A stretch of DNA of 64,000 bases from Tribonema minus (GCA_017506865.1 JAFCMP010000157.1:310001-374000), one strand, 5' to 3'; counted from the stretch's first letter, positions 52,980 through 64,000 are shown. Program-made: numbers and translations. Notes: generated by a model not told the origin, from the letters alone.

Positions 52980-55900
52980 ATGGCGCACATGCGACCACTG
53001 CCCCTGGCGGCCTTGGCTCTGCTGGTGCTCTGCGCACGCAGAACAGCTGGTCTCGTCTCCAGCAGCACTGTGGGCGGTCGCACACGCACAGTGACCATGG
53101 CTACAGCAGCACCACCTTCGCCAGTTGACAGCTTCCTCGCGAACCTGGGCTTCGGCAAGGCTGCAAGCCCCAAGTCAGCGCAGTTCACTATTGCAGTGAC
53201 AGGGTCCAGCGGTCTCGTGGGATCAGCACTGACGAAGGTGAGATCACAGGCTTGCCAAATTCAACTGTTGAAAGTGCTAGGCGCAGTCTGTGCAATGTAC
53301 TTTGACTGCAATGTAGCTGGGCATGCTTCTACTATGTGAGCCCCGCACCAATGCAGCAGCACCTTTCAGTTATGTTCAGCACAGTTTCCTATTGTTCGCG
53401 AGTGACCAGCTTGACGTCATTGTGAGTGCGTGAGCAGCCTCGTTGCATGCAACCACAGGGCCACAGTGCTGCTTGTGTAGCAAATCTTGGAGTGGTTCAT
53501 ACCTAGTGAGTCTTTTTGGCTCCGGGCCTGCCACATGGCTGCTGCAGTGCCATATGCAGATTACACTCCTGCAACGGGCATCCCTGCGGGTGAAAGGAAA
53601 CGAATCAAACGTCGTAGAGCTCTAGGTTACAAGGTGTGGTTGGCCAAATTGAATGCCTTCCACCAATAACCGTGATCGCCGCTGCTGCAGCAATTGGTCA
53701 CGAGTACTTCCTGGTCAGATGAAGCTTCAAAACCTATGTGAACTCACATCTGAACCGGGAGAGCTCACTACCACGTTGTTGTATCGCTGCATCGGTTTTG
53801 GACCCTCGTCTCACCACCATGCACGGCATTTGCATCGCATGTTGCTCCTCGCTGGCTGTGTACGTGACCACCGCTCTGTTTGCCAATCTACGCAGTGTCT
53901 ACGTTGCATGTTGTTTACAGCCAATTAGGTATGTAAATGCAGAGCATATTTGGTCTCTGCTAACAACTGTCTAGTGAGCAATACCTTGGTTTCACAGCGT
54001 GTGTGGAGCATCTGTCCATGACATGCAATATGTGCAAGTGGCAGCGGCTCCCCACTTCCAACACGTTTGCATTCATCCGCAGCTGCAAATACCTTGTACC
54101 TCCTGTTGAAATATGCGCACAGTGCGCAAAGCAGGCCAAATGATTCGCTTCAAGCTTGCCACCAGAGTCCCGGGATAAAGTGTTCCAATGCTGATCGATG
54201 GCCATTAATGAATGCATGGCCGAACGGCATCATCTTAATTTGTTCCTCAGTTGAACTTGAAGAACACGCTGATGACTGTGCATCGCATCTACACTTGCCC
54301 GCTGAAGGCACTGGAGGGAGCTCAGCTGGGGGGGAAGCCCGTTAAAACATTGCGGTGAGTCCCCCAATACCATACATACCCATGCATGCCTGCACTTGAA
54401 GTAAACATTTCTAATGATCAACTCAATATCTAGTGCTGTTACGATTCAACTCACTCATGATGAGCTGCAAACTTAAAAGCCTTATTACAATTACTCACTA
54501 GTGCTTTTACAATTCAACTCGCTCATGATGAGCTACAAACTTGAAAGCCTAACCAAGTAGAGGATATCGTGATGTTATTAGATGTTCGTGTCTTTGCGCC
54601 TGTTGGTTTGGTTTGGCAGGCCACGAGTTAGAGTCGCTAATCCCTTGATGCATTTCCTGCTTCATTTACTTGTTTGCATGTGCTGGCATTGGTTTTCAAA
54701 AGTTTTGACATGGGTTTTTTCCACACACCTTTGTTTTTGGGTGGTTCAACATTGACTGCTGCAAGTGGTGGCGTGCCTAGCCGGGGAACCAGTTTCCTCG
54801 TACTTCAAGTATCTGCAGCGCTCAGGAAATGTTTCAATAATGGAGTCAATCTGGGGGCCCAAGCACATCCGGCTTTCACGCCTCAAGCAGCCAGCAGCAC
54901 CTCTGCAGCTATACTATATTCAAACCTCAACTTGAGATGGAATTTACAAATTCAACAATACATTCAGAGTTGTGCAGCGCAAACTCTGCATCGCCCGGCA
55001 CCCCAGGGTTACAGTGAGGACTGAGTAGGGTTAGCCAACACAGTCCTGTCAGACCAAACAGTCAGGTTAGACAAAACAGTCAGGGTTAGACACAACAGTC
55101 AGGGTCAGACAAAACAGCTGTGCTACTTCGCCTGTACACCATGATGTGTGCTTGTGGCGCCGTACTGACGCGTCTCTCGCTTTTGTTTGAATCCTTCAGC
55201 TGCAGTTTACGCTGTGACACGAGCATGCTGAGGGTCAGGCTATGGACAAACCCCTTACCCAACCCTAAACCTTTGGCTTCCACTTGCTAACCCTAACCCT
55301 AAGCTGCCCCCTGAAGTTCTAATATGTAACGCTATTGGTTTCGTCCCACCGGTCTCCGAACACCACAGCGCAGGCCCCTGCAATTGTAACAAAATGCGCA
55401 GCCACGCATTTCATCACTTGTCACAGCCGCGCATTTCCCGGTCTGTAACTGTAAAACACCGCACAGGCTAGGACAGTTTCATCATGTGTAACCGCAACGC
55501 ACCGTGCGCGCAGGCTTGTGTGGTTCCATCATGCGTTACTGCGAAACACTGCGCGTGCTTGTGCGGGTTTCAACCTGTGTAACTGAATCACACCTCGAAG
55601 CACTTAGTCATCTGTAACCGTTCTGTAACTGTAAACGATCTGGCAGGCTAGTGCGGCGCGCGGCCAGGTCGGACGACGAGGTGGCGTGGGACCCTGCGAC
55701 TGGCGAAGTTGAGGTGGAGAAGCTGGTGCGTCACACTTGAAGTTATATGAAGACGGCGCATCTCGCTTCGACTTGAAGCATTTCCGATACAAAAATTGTC
55801 GCCATGTCCACTAGGCTGCAAAAAAACACTATCTAGCTCAAGTTTTGCAGGCCTTACCTGCTGTGCACATGATATGCTGGGAGCCAGGCCAGAATGAACA

Positions 55901-58900
55901 CCACGTTTTTGGGTGTCGTGTACGCGCACGGTCGAGTTGGCGGCTGGCCTTGCGAGGCTGGCGAGTCACATTCAATTGTTGAACTTCCACGGCTGCTGCG
56001 ACGGTCGTGCTGAGGGCAGTGTTGTTGCGTCAAGGTACGATGCAGACTTGAGCTTTGCAGCACGTGGCTTGCCAAGCCGTCTGCTGAAGCTGCAGCGCTG
56101 GGCATCATCAGTCATGACATCCAAGTACATACATACATACCCCGAATTGTACCCTTACCTCTAGCACTAAGCACTTCATCTGGTGTGCTCGATACTGCTC
56201 TGAAGCACCTGTTCTTTGTCACTTCTCAAAGTATATTCCGCCTGGGGCTGTGGAAGTGAACATTTCAAAGGTCCTTGTTGACGGACTTCTCATTACTCTA
56301 GGACGCAGCATGCACAGCTTCCACGTCTAAAAATGTCAGTTGAAGGCTGCAGATGCTGCGCTAACCTGTTGCCGCGGCAGTGAAAGCAGTGCTCATCAGC
56401 ATTGACGAGGGGAGAGTCACTTGTTGCACTCGGCACACAAGGCCGTCGATGCACTGCCTTGAGCTTTGTCAACTGTCATTAATCCACGTTGCGGAACTCT
56501 GCAGTGCTGCTGCCTGAAGATGGAGACTCACTGATTGCGCTGGGCGCAGGAAGGCATTGTGTCGCTCTGGCGCACAGATCTGTGACCGCTGCAGTTGAGG
56601 CTGATGGAGAGTCGCATACTTGAGCTTTTCAAAAGTATTGGAAAGTCACTAACGTGAACTTGTCGCAGGAAGGCATTGATGCGCTGGTGCACCTGGCAGG
56701 GGAGGGCGAGGCGTGCCTCATGGAGAGTCGCTTACTTGAACTTGTCGATACTTATGGGCAGCCACTTGCCTGAACTTGTAGCAGGAAGGTAGCGACGCGC
56801 TGGTGCATTCAGCGGGCGCGGACGTGGCTGATGGAGAGTCGCTTATTTGGACTTTCTAAAAGTCTTGGAGCGTCGCTTACTTGAACTTGTCGCAGGAAGG
56901 CATCGACGCACTGGTGCACCTGGCAGGCCAGGGCGTAGCTGATAAAGAGTCACATTCTTGAAGGCTTCTAACATGGAGAGACTGATGGAGAGTCACCAAC
57001 TTGAACTTGGCGCAGGAGGGCATCGACGCGCTGGTGCACCTGGCGGGCGAGGGAGTGGCGTCTGGGTCTGGGCCGCTGGCCATCCTTGGCAGGTATGTGT
57101 GTACGGAACTTTACATCATCTTTCATCAACATTGTGGTGAACGCTTGTGTGCGTTAATTCGCAGCATCCTTGATGTGCATTCCGGTGCTCTGAATATAGA
57201 TATAATTATTCCCTGTCGTTCTGCATGTTCCATCAACATAAAATCAGAGCCGGGATTTAGCAGAGGGGACCCCTTCACAAGCGCCGGTCTCTCCCCTGCA
57301 ATCACTGAGGTGGAACGACACAGAAGGCTAGCATCATGGACAGCCTCAGCCAGTGCATTAACACGGCGCAGCGGCAAGGCAGAAGCTCAATGTGATGCCC
57401 GGCTTCCATACATGCCCTGAATTGTTTCTAAACCGGTGCGAGTTGTGCGCATTTCAGGTGGGACAAGCCTAAGAGGCCCAGCATCATGGACAGCCGCGCT
57501 GCATATACTGCCGTACAACACACAATCTCATCACACATGCACAGTGACAGTGCAGCCGAGCAATCATCTTCCTGAGCCTCAGGCACGACTGAGCTTGCCC
57601 ATGTTGCACTGTGCACTGTTGCACTGTGCACAAAGGTGGGACGAGGCCAAAAAGGCCAGCATCTTGGACAGCAGCGTCAAGGCGACCGCAGAGCAGCCGA
57701 GGGCCTCGTAAACTACTTCATGCGCACAGACCATGTTTTACGCTGCTGACATTGCCATACAGTCTGATGAACCACTACAGCCAGAAGAATTGATTGACAC
57801 AAATTCCTGCGCTTGCTGTGCTCTCTGTAGGTGGGACGAGGCTAAGAAGACTAGCATCGTGGGCAGCCGCGTAAAGGGCACCGAATGACAACAAGCAGGA
57901 GGGGTTCTTGTTGATCCATCCATGCGCACAGAACATTCATTCGCACTGCCTGATATTGCCAACCATGATGCATGTCTTGGACTGTTTACACACCAATGCG
58001 CGCTGTGCACGTTTCAAACAGGTGGAATGAGGCCAAGAAGGCTAGCATCATGGACAGCCGCGTAAAGGGCACCGCAGTCATCGCCAAGGCCATAAGCCAG
58101 ATGAAGCGGCCTCCGAAGACGTTCATCTGCTCCAGCGGTGTGGGGTACTATGGCTACACGGCGGGGGACCAGGTACGTATGTATACGCATCAACAGCAGC
58201 GCTGTTGAAGTATTCAGTTTGTCGAAGTTACATCACCAGCATATGTGGCGGTACTATGGCTACAAGTCACTTCACCAGCATGCGTGGGGGTACTATGGCT
58301 ACACGGCGGGGGACCAGGTATGAAAGGTATACACATCAGCACGCCATTCAAGTATTGATTGTTGTTGAACTTACTGCTCCAGCGAAGTGGGGCACTTAAG
58401 ATACACGGCGGGGGACCAGGTATGTATGTACATGCGGCATCAGCACTGTTGAAGTGTTGAATATTGTTGAAGTTACTGCTTCAGCGGCGTGGGGCACTAA
58501 TGGCTATACGGCGGGGGACCAGGTATGTATGTAGGTATGCGCACACTGCATCAGCAGCAGTGTGAAGCATTGAATGTGTTCAAGTTACTGACAAGCTGGA
58601 CAGCCAATGAACCGGATTTCAAATGAAAAGCACTCCAGTGGTCCAGATTACTATGGTCACACTGGGGAACCAGGTGTGCAGCTTACACTGTGCGCACGTC
58701 TGCAGCATCACCAGCACTGTTGGATGGCTTGTTGTTAAAGTACATGGTGTTTTCACGCCGTGAAGATTCAGAGAATTCTCCTAGACATTGAAGTAGAAAA
58801 TCCAACTGCCCCAGCGGCGTTGGCCCAGTTTACCATCTGTGACGGCTACACAGCGGGGAGCAAGTGTGCGCACAGCACCACAATTAAACTCAACAATATT

Positions 58901-61900
58901 GTTGAAGTTGTTGTAAACTGAAGTAAACGATCATTTGGTCCAGCGGCGTGGGTTACTCATACAGTTGAGAGACCAGCTTTGTGCATGCTGCATCAGCGCT
59001 GTTGAAGTATTGCAAGCATGAACATGAGAGATACGCAAATATGTGCTCAAACCCCAGGAGCATGCTTCAGCAGTGATGTTGAATACACTGAAGTTTGCAT
59101 AGCTGTCACGCTATGACGTGCAGCCTGCTTACAGTCAATGGCACCTTCACTCTCACCACAACCTGATGTGATTGTTGCATTTGCTAATCTTCAACTCTGC
59201 AGGAGTTTGATGAATCTGGGCCTAAGGGGGGCGGCTTCCTGGCGGAAGTGGTGGAACAGTGGGAGGCAGAAGCACTCAAGGTACATCATATTCATGAATT
59301 CATTCTTATGGGCGCATCACTCAAGGTCTGCTCGGTGCGTTCTGAGTGCATGGATCAGGCATTCGATTGTAGCCGAATCTCCTGAGGTACATTCGTTACT
59401 CAGGGTCAGTGCGCTCATGCATTCAATCACGAGGGTCAGTGAGTTTATGCATTCGACTGTGTGAACACATTCACTCAAGTCACGTACTTCCATGAATTCA
59501 TTTGTGAGAACTGATGAGGGAGTCCATGCTGATCTGTGCATTGCTTGTACGATCTTGTCCGTGTGATTGGTGGCTGGGCCACTATCAGTGCACGGCAGGA
59601 TTTTTTGCCGCTGCTTCGCCGAGATGCATCGAGTCAGTGGCCTCACTTTCGACGATGTCCTGTGTTGTAGGAGCAGCAGTCAGGGACAAACTTTTGTGAT
59701 GCACAATGTGTCATTACATCTTTATTTGCTGTACTACTTTATACTTCACTATTCACACAGGAAGTATCAATGTTCAAAAGTGTCATACTTGTATTTGGTT
59801 GCTGTGCAGGTGAAAGGCCCGCGCGTGGTATGCCTGAGGACAGGCGTTGTCCTTGACCCCAAGGGCGGCGCTTTGGGCAAGCTGCTGCCCCTCTTCAAGC
59901 TTGCCGCCGGTGGCAACCTGGGCTCCGGCCAACAATACTTCAGGTACATGCAACCTACTGACGGGTAGCGTTAGGGGGATGGCATTAAGGGTAGGGTGAG
60001 GTCACCGAGGTGGTGTCCACTTAGGGTTAGGGTTAGGTTACACGGCGTCTCAGGTTTGGTGTCAATCATAGGTGCAACGAGCAGGGCACGCGAGCTGCTG
60101 CCGCTGCTCAGGCTGGCCGGCGGCAGCAACCTTGGCTCGGGCCAGCAGTACTTGAGGTATACCATACGTCAAGGTACCGTAGGGTAAGAGTGAGCTCGAA
60201 AGCTGAGGTTTTAGCAGTACCTCACCTTGTGCCCTTAACTATGGTATGGAACGGGCAATTTACCTACGCAAGCTGCTGCCACTCTTCGGGTGGCCACTGG
60301 CAGCGATCTGGGCTCAGGCCAACAGTACTACAGGTACAGTACAACATACTTGGGATTACGATAGGAGTGAAGTTTTTGACGGTAGTCCGGATACCACGCC
60401 ACCAGAAGGGACGGGTAGCTTCTGTGGCTAGGGTTTGCAGAAGGCAAGGTATGATATGCAAGGTGGTGCCGCTGTACAATTTTACTCGGGTTTAGGTTTG
60501 AAGGCTGACGTTGAATGGCATCTCAGATAGCATGCCAGGTAAGTAGAGGGATAAACGTTGTTGTGTTATTTGCGAACAGCAGGATTTTTCACGCGGTTGT
60601 GCTGTGCTTTTTGAAGGCTCGTCGCCCCGGGTCCGGGCCAGCATGGTATGTAGGTATAGTCTGGCAGCCCTCGATCTTCATCAATCATTAGCGTTAACTG
60701 TCTGTCTCATGATCATGAATTCATCATCGTGAATTCTGCTGCAGCTGGGTGTCCCTGCACGACCTCCTGAGCATCATCACCTATTCATCGCTGCTGCGCC
60801 ATCGCCATCAATCATCACACTTCAATGATCATGAATGTATCGTCGTGAATTCTGCTGCCGCAGCTGGGTATCCCTGCGCGACCTCCTGAGCATCATCACA
60901 TTCATCGCGGCTGCCCCAGGCGGCGCACCGCTGCGGGGGCCCATCAACGCCTGCGCGCCCGCACCCTGCACCAACGCCCAATTCACAAGGTCAGTCATTA
61001 CTGACGCATGACAACCAAGCAGTTGCCAATATGTTGTTGATAATGCGGTTGGGTTTGGGTTAGGGTTAGGGTTAGGGCTGGTCAATGCCTGCGTACCTGC
61101 AGCCTGCGCCAACGCGGAAGTCACAAGGGGTCGGTCGCAGTGCAGTTCTTTCTTTCTGCTCACAGAAGCAATGCTGACGCAGCCGCAGATCTTCAGCTTG
61201 ATGCTGAGGCTTGTAGTGTTGTGGGGGTGCGCGTGTGTGCGCGCTCTCTGCGCCAACGCGCTACTCACAGGGTCAGTCAAGCATAGCGCTACTGAAAAAG
61301 TAACAACATACCAGTTGCCAGTCCCCTACATGACTGGGATTGTGTGTTGGGCTGGAGTTAGGCTCGGGGTTAGGGTTAGGGCTAGGGCTAGGGTAGAGTT
61401 CGGGCTAGGGCTAGGGTTAGCCCTTACCGCGACATTCACGTTTTTTTTAGCACTGCAGCATGGTCGAGTTTTGCGTTCCGCTATCCTCCTGGTCCTTGTG
61501 AGCACTGTAGCGCACCGTGTCGCAGTTTTACATTCTCAGCCTCAGAGCTTGCCCTCTGACCACTGCTGTGTACCGGGCTGCCCCAACCCTAATCTCAACC
61601 CATGTCCCTTCTGAGCTCTGCAGCTTTAAAACCACTTCATTTTTTGAGCGCTGCTGCGTACCGGGCTGGCGCGACGGTTTCACACCGCGCCATGGCCACT
61701 GCCTTGACCCCAAGTTCGAACCCCAACTTCAAATCACATCCCGCTGAGCACTTGCTGCTCCCTCAACCTTATTCTTAACCTATGTTCCCCCTTCTGAGCA
61801 CTGCAGCGCGCTCGGCGCGGCGGTTTCGCGCCCCGCAATTGTCCCGCTACCTGCGGCCGTCGGCTCCGTGCTGTTCGGGCAGATGGGCGAGGAGATGCTG

Positions 61901-62547
61901 TTTGGGGGACAGAAGGTACGTGGCACGTCTCAATCCACATGTAGGAGCGTCACTTGTGCTGTGGAGATAAAACTTCAGTTTGCTTTGATGCGACTGTTAC
62001 AAGAGATGCTGTTTGGGGGACAGAAGGTGCGTGGCATGCCTCAACCGATTTGCAAGAGAGTCGCCTGTGCAGAGAAGCGTGCGTTGCTGTTTTTTTTTGT
62101 AGAGATGCTGTGCTGTGATTTTCCAAGATATGCTGTGTTGGGGGACAGAAGGTGCGTGGCATGTCTCACTGCACGTGTTGAAGCGTCACTTGTGCAGTGA
62201 AGTGTGTGCTGCTGTGATTTTAAAGTAGTGCATCAGCCCTCGTCACCGATTCTTGGTGTGCACACTGATGAACTTCTGTTTTAAAAAGCGGTCCTTGGCT
62301 GCAAATCGCTGGTGCACGGTCAAGTTGGCTCACAATGCTGCCTTTTGCGGTGGCTTTCGCAGACTGCTCGCTCTGCAGGGACTCCTCTATGGTCTGTTAA
62401 TGCCGCTGTGTGTATGGTCATGGTTGACCTTCATGTTGAACTTCATGTTCATTTTGAATTTCACAGGTGCTGCCCAAGAAGCTCGAGCGCAGCGGCTTCC
62501 AGTTCCAGGACACGGACATTGGGGAGTGCCTGAAGGCCATTATCTGA
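52980..62547 (+). CDS. SDR39U1: SDR39U1/GC1-type NAD(P)-dependent epimerase-like protein (ten exons, complete)
   Basis: Exons: 52980-53237, 54251-54354, 55647-55725, 57016-57092, 58022-58172, 59203-59280, 59810-59943, 60864-60989, 61807-61915 and 62467-62547 (TGA). All junctions keep phase; 1197 nt give 398 residues plus stop. Residues 1-24 (MAHMRPLPLAALALLVLCAR and on) are a signal peptide, followed by a Ser/Thr/Arg-rich stretch like a bipartite plastid leader. The Rossmann motif is TGSSGLVGSA. Other family marks are TLRLVRR, WDPATGEVEV, DALVHLAGE, WNEAKKASIMDSRVKGT, SSGVGYYGYTAGDQ, GFLAEVVEQWE, RVVCLRTGVVLDPKGGALGK and SWVSLRDLL. A C-terminal DUF1731-like end follows (GQMGEEMLFGGQKVLPKKLE, then RSGFQF). 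The family (TIGR01777; E. coli YfcH, human SDR39U1) includes Arabidopsis GC1/SulA, needed for plastid division. A plastid inner-envelope or stromal role is likely; the substrate is unknown. Confidence 0.93.
53238..54250. other. Intron 1 of the SDR39U1-type gene; nothing else recognised
   Basis: About 1 kb without exon-edge copies that could be recognised. This makes it one of the few introns here that lack a clear array. Confidence 0.5.
56540..57015 (+). repeat. Copies of the start of exon 57016-57092
   Basis: tcgcaggaaggcattgatgc followed by gctggtgcacctggcagg recurs at about 56665-56720, 56783-56830 and 56890-56940, and more weakly at about 56545. Each is preceded by gagagtcgcttacttgaact-like sequence. 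The acceptor cag is kept in all of them. Confidence 0.88.
57450..57895 (+). repeat. Three copies of the start of exon 58022-58172
   Basis: gtgggacgaggccaaaaagg, then ccagcatc.tggacagc, recurs at about 57458-57500, 57633-57705 and 57830-57885. The copies at 57633 and 57830 extend well into the VKGT part. The acceptor ag is present before the first and third. Confidence 0.88.
58173..58990 (+). repeat. Six or more copies of the end of exon 58022-58172
   Basis: ggctacacggcgggggacca followed by ggta (YGYTAGDQ plus donor) recurs at about 58250-58322, 58375-58425, 58485-58530, 58640-58680, 58810-58870 and 58945-58980. The first three keep a near-perfect donor (ccaggtatg). Spacers have gcatcagcactgttgaagt units. 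Confidence 0.9.
60060..60660 (+). repeat. Copies of the end of exon 59810-59943
   Basis: The exon segment GKLLPLFKLAAGGNLGSGQQ plus donor recurs at about 60080-60162, 60268-60335 and, as a fragment, 60620-60655. The first copy codes for an almost unchanged peptide (LLPLLRLAGGSNLGSGQQYL). Confidence 0.9.
60735..60790 (+). repeat. Copy of the start of exon 60864-60989
   Basis: attctgctgcagctgggtgt, then ccctgcacgacctcctgagc, repeats the exon opening 120 bp upstream with its acceptor. The preceding atcatgaattcatcatcgtg is duplicated too. The copy reads WVSLHDLLSIIT and then runs out of the exon frame. Confidence 0.9.
61075..61280 (+). repeat. Two copies of the end of exon 60864-60989
   Basis: gtcaatgcctgcgtacctgc, then agcctgcgccaacgcg (about 61080-61130), and tctgcgccaacgcgctactc, then acagggtcagtca (about 61240-61278), restate NACAPAPCTNAQFT plus donor. 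Confidence 0.8.
61360..61425 (+). repeat. Interstitial telomere-like tract, degenerate
   Basis: gggttagggttagggctagg and variants extend about 60 bp. A shorter purer tract is at 61055-61078. Both are inside the same intron. Confidence 0.85.
61500..61720 (+). repeat. Copies of the start of exon 61807-61915
   Basis: gagcactgtagcgcaccgtg (61500), gaccactgctgtgtaccggg (61558) and gagcgctgctgcgtaccggg with gcgcgacggtttcacaccgc (61647-61690) are diverged forms of gagcactgcagcgcgctcgg with cgcggcggtttcgcgccccg at the real acceptor. Confidence 0.7.
61990..62160 (+). repeat. Two copies of the end of exon 61807-61915
   Basis: gagatgctgtttgggggaca plus gaaggtgcgtggcatg recurs at 62000-62042; a more decayed form is at about 62100-62165. 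The first copy is identical to the exon over more than 20 bases and keeps the donor. Confidence 0.92.
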
Positions 62548-64000
62548 GTTGCGTCTGTCACGATGCTGAACGGACGTTATTTTTCAACATGGCGAACAGA
62601 CATCATTTTATCAATGGCAAACAGGTCATGCCACCTCACGAGGTGGCAGTGGCGTCGCATGTGGTGACATATGTCGCCAGTTGTTGCATGATCCCGAGCG
62701 TGTGCCTGAAAGTCAAGCGCCGTTTCATTCCATGTGAGCACAGCCCGGCAGCCCCAGTGGCTCATCATCTTTCGCGGGAACCTGCCATCTGCTGTTGTAG
62801 CCTAACCCTAGCATTAAGGGTGCCACAACGACGCTCAGCAATGCTGGCAGCGACACCACGACAGCTGGCAGTAACAACACAACACTTTGATGGCGCAGTG
62901 ACAATGCAACATCTTCTTGGTCCATTGCCAGCTTTCAATGTTCTGCTCTTGGCATTGCATGGCATGTGCAGCGTTGCCCCGCGCATGAGCATCATACAAA
63001 TGCCACAGTGCGCGTGTGAGTGAACCAATGCGGAAGCACCAATGCCTGCGTTGAGCATCATCTTAACCGGTCATGTGTGTCTGAAATGCCCCAGCGCCAA
63101 TCACGTCGGCATGAAGTGTTGTAACGATACAACGCAGGCCTGGTGCGCTCCGCTGCTGCCCCATTTCATCTGCTGATGATAATCTGTTACTGTGAGCTCA
63201 GGTCATGATCGACACAGCCAGGGTCACACAGTGCGCGGTGCGCCTGCCGAATGCTTGCAGCCGCCGGCACAGGCGGCAGCTTGCTCAAAAAGCCACCAAT
63301 GCAAAAAGTTGTCTGAAACAGACGCAACAGGAATCGCTGGAGGGAGCATTGTGAGTCTACACTCCTCAGCCCACAATGACAAGATAGCGTCCGGTGGGAC
63401 ACGAGGCGCGGTGAACAGTGGCAGCACTTAACCGCCGCTGCCGCTGCTGCAGCATGCTCTGTCACACGGTTCTTTACGTTCAAGTTGTGGTGGCAGCTGA
63501 AGCGCCCTCTGCAATTTCTGGTGTGTGCCCAGGTGTTGTCGGTGCAGCGCATCTTGGTGCGTGTCACAAGTACGTCGTTGTGCTACCCAGATGCATCGAC
63601 AACACCGGCCGCACATTGGAACCGTGTTTGGGCACCCAAAATTGTGTGTGCATGCATACTCCCGGGGGAGGGGGTGGGGCAGTGCACACAGAGGACTGGC
63701 AGCGCGTCATGACTCATGACAGCACTTCACTGATGTGGGTCGGCTCGCCTGCACCCGTGTATGCCATGCAGTTCCTGCAGCGAAACCACTGGCAACAGCC
63801 TGATGCCCGGCCCCGAGAAGTCTTTGCAATTTTGTAAGGCGAAAGCCGGGGAGCTCAATTACCCTGCAGGCAGGTCGATGGTCATTCTGCGGCGCCGGCC
63901 AGTAAAAAAAGAGACTGTGCTTCAGGGCACCGTCCGACCAACTTCAACTTGAAGTGGAGACTCTAAGGCAGGGCAGTCGCAGGCAGGCAGGCAGGCAGGC
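62548..64000. other. Right flank; no gene recognised
   Basis: Short frames occur on both strands (for example 63187-63567), but none has family resemblance or linked splice sites. The window ends in a (GGCA)n run at 63981-64000. Confidence 0.45.

Noticed and set aside
63187-63567. Possible gene at the right edge
   Set aside because: No splice-linked exons, no domain resemblance, and competing frames of equal quality on both strands.

Overview
The window is nuclear DNA of a eukaryote, most likely an alga with a secondary plastid and possibly a haptophyte. It is GC-rich, and its genes are split into short exons by GT-AG introns of roughly 0.4 to 3 kb. TTAGGG-type telomere-like repeats are scattered inside introns. 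One gene (62.5% of the way to the right end) encodes a homologue of the plastid-division protein GC1/SulA and begins with an ER-type signal peptide. A nuclear copy of mitochondrial DNA reads best if TGA means Trp, as in haptophyte mitochondria. No single one of these points fixes the lineage.

Layout, left to right: (1) 1499-12383, + strand, eight exons of a bactofilin-domain protein whose first exon was not found. (2) 15440-22325, - strand, an apparently complete five-exon gene for a TMEM223-like mitochondrial membrane protein; one intron carries a hAT-type DNA transposon with a perfect 8-bp target duplication. (3) 24030-31052, - strand, a cell-surface protein with signal peptide, Cys-rich/EGF-like part, Thr/Pro/Ala stalk, one membrane span and a short tail. 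(4) 31619-33650, a 5'-truncated LINE remnant, followed at about 33690-34710 by a scrambled AT-rich mitochondrial insert (nad9, atp6, probably cox1, inverted cox3). (5) 34800-37350, dispersed repeats. (6) 37497-41505, - strand, three 3' exons of an unrecognised acidic/basic protein. (7) 44858-51711, + strand, an unrecognised protein of about 180 residues in six exons. (8) 52980-62547, + strand, a complete ten-exon SDR39U1/GC1-type epimerase.

The exon models were built by hand and tested by reading phase. In genes 1, 2, 7 and 8 all junctions keep frame and the summed exon lengths divide by three. The strongest unusual signal is structural. Almost every exon edge, in all six genes and on both strands, is bordered in the intron by a tandem array of two to about ten decayed copies of that same edge, each often keeping its splice dinucleotide. 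Arrays also occur past two stop codons, so the process copies exon edges rather than splice sites as such. The introns therefore look as if they grew largely by repeated local duplication of exon-intron junctions, mixed with SINE-like elements, G/C homopolymers, interstitial telomere repeats and a dispersed TTGAAGTT-type motif. The genes show no operon or pathway link, although three of the six may act in organelles or membranes.
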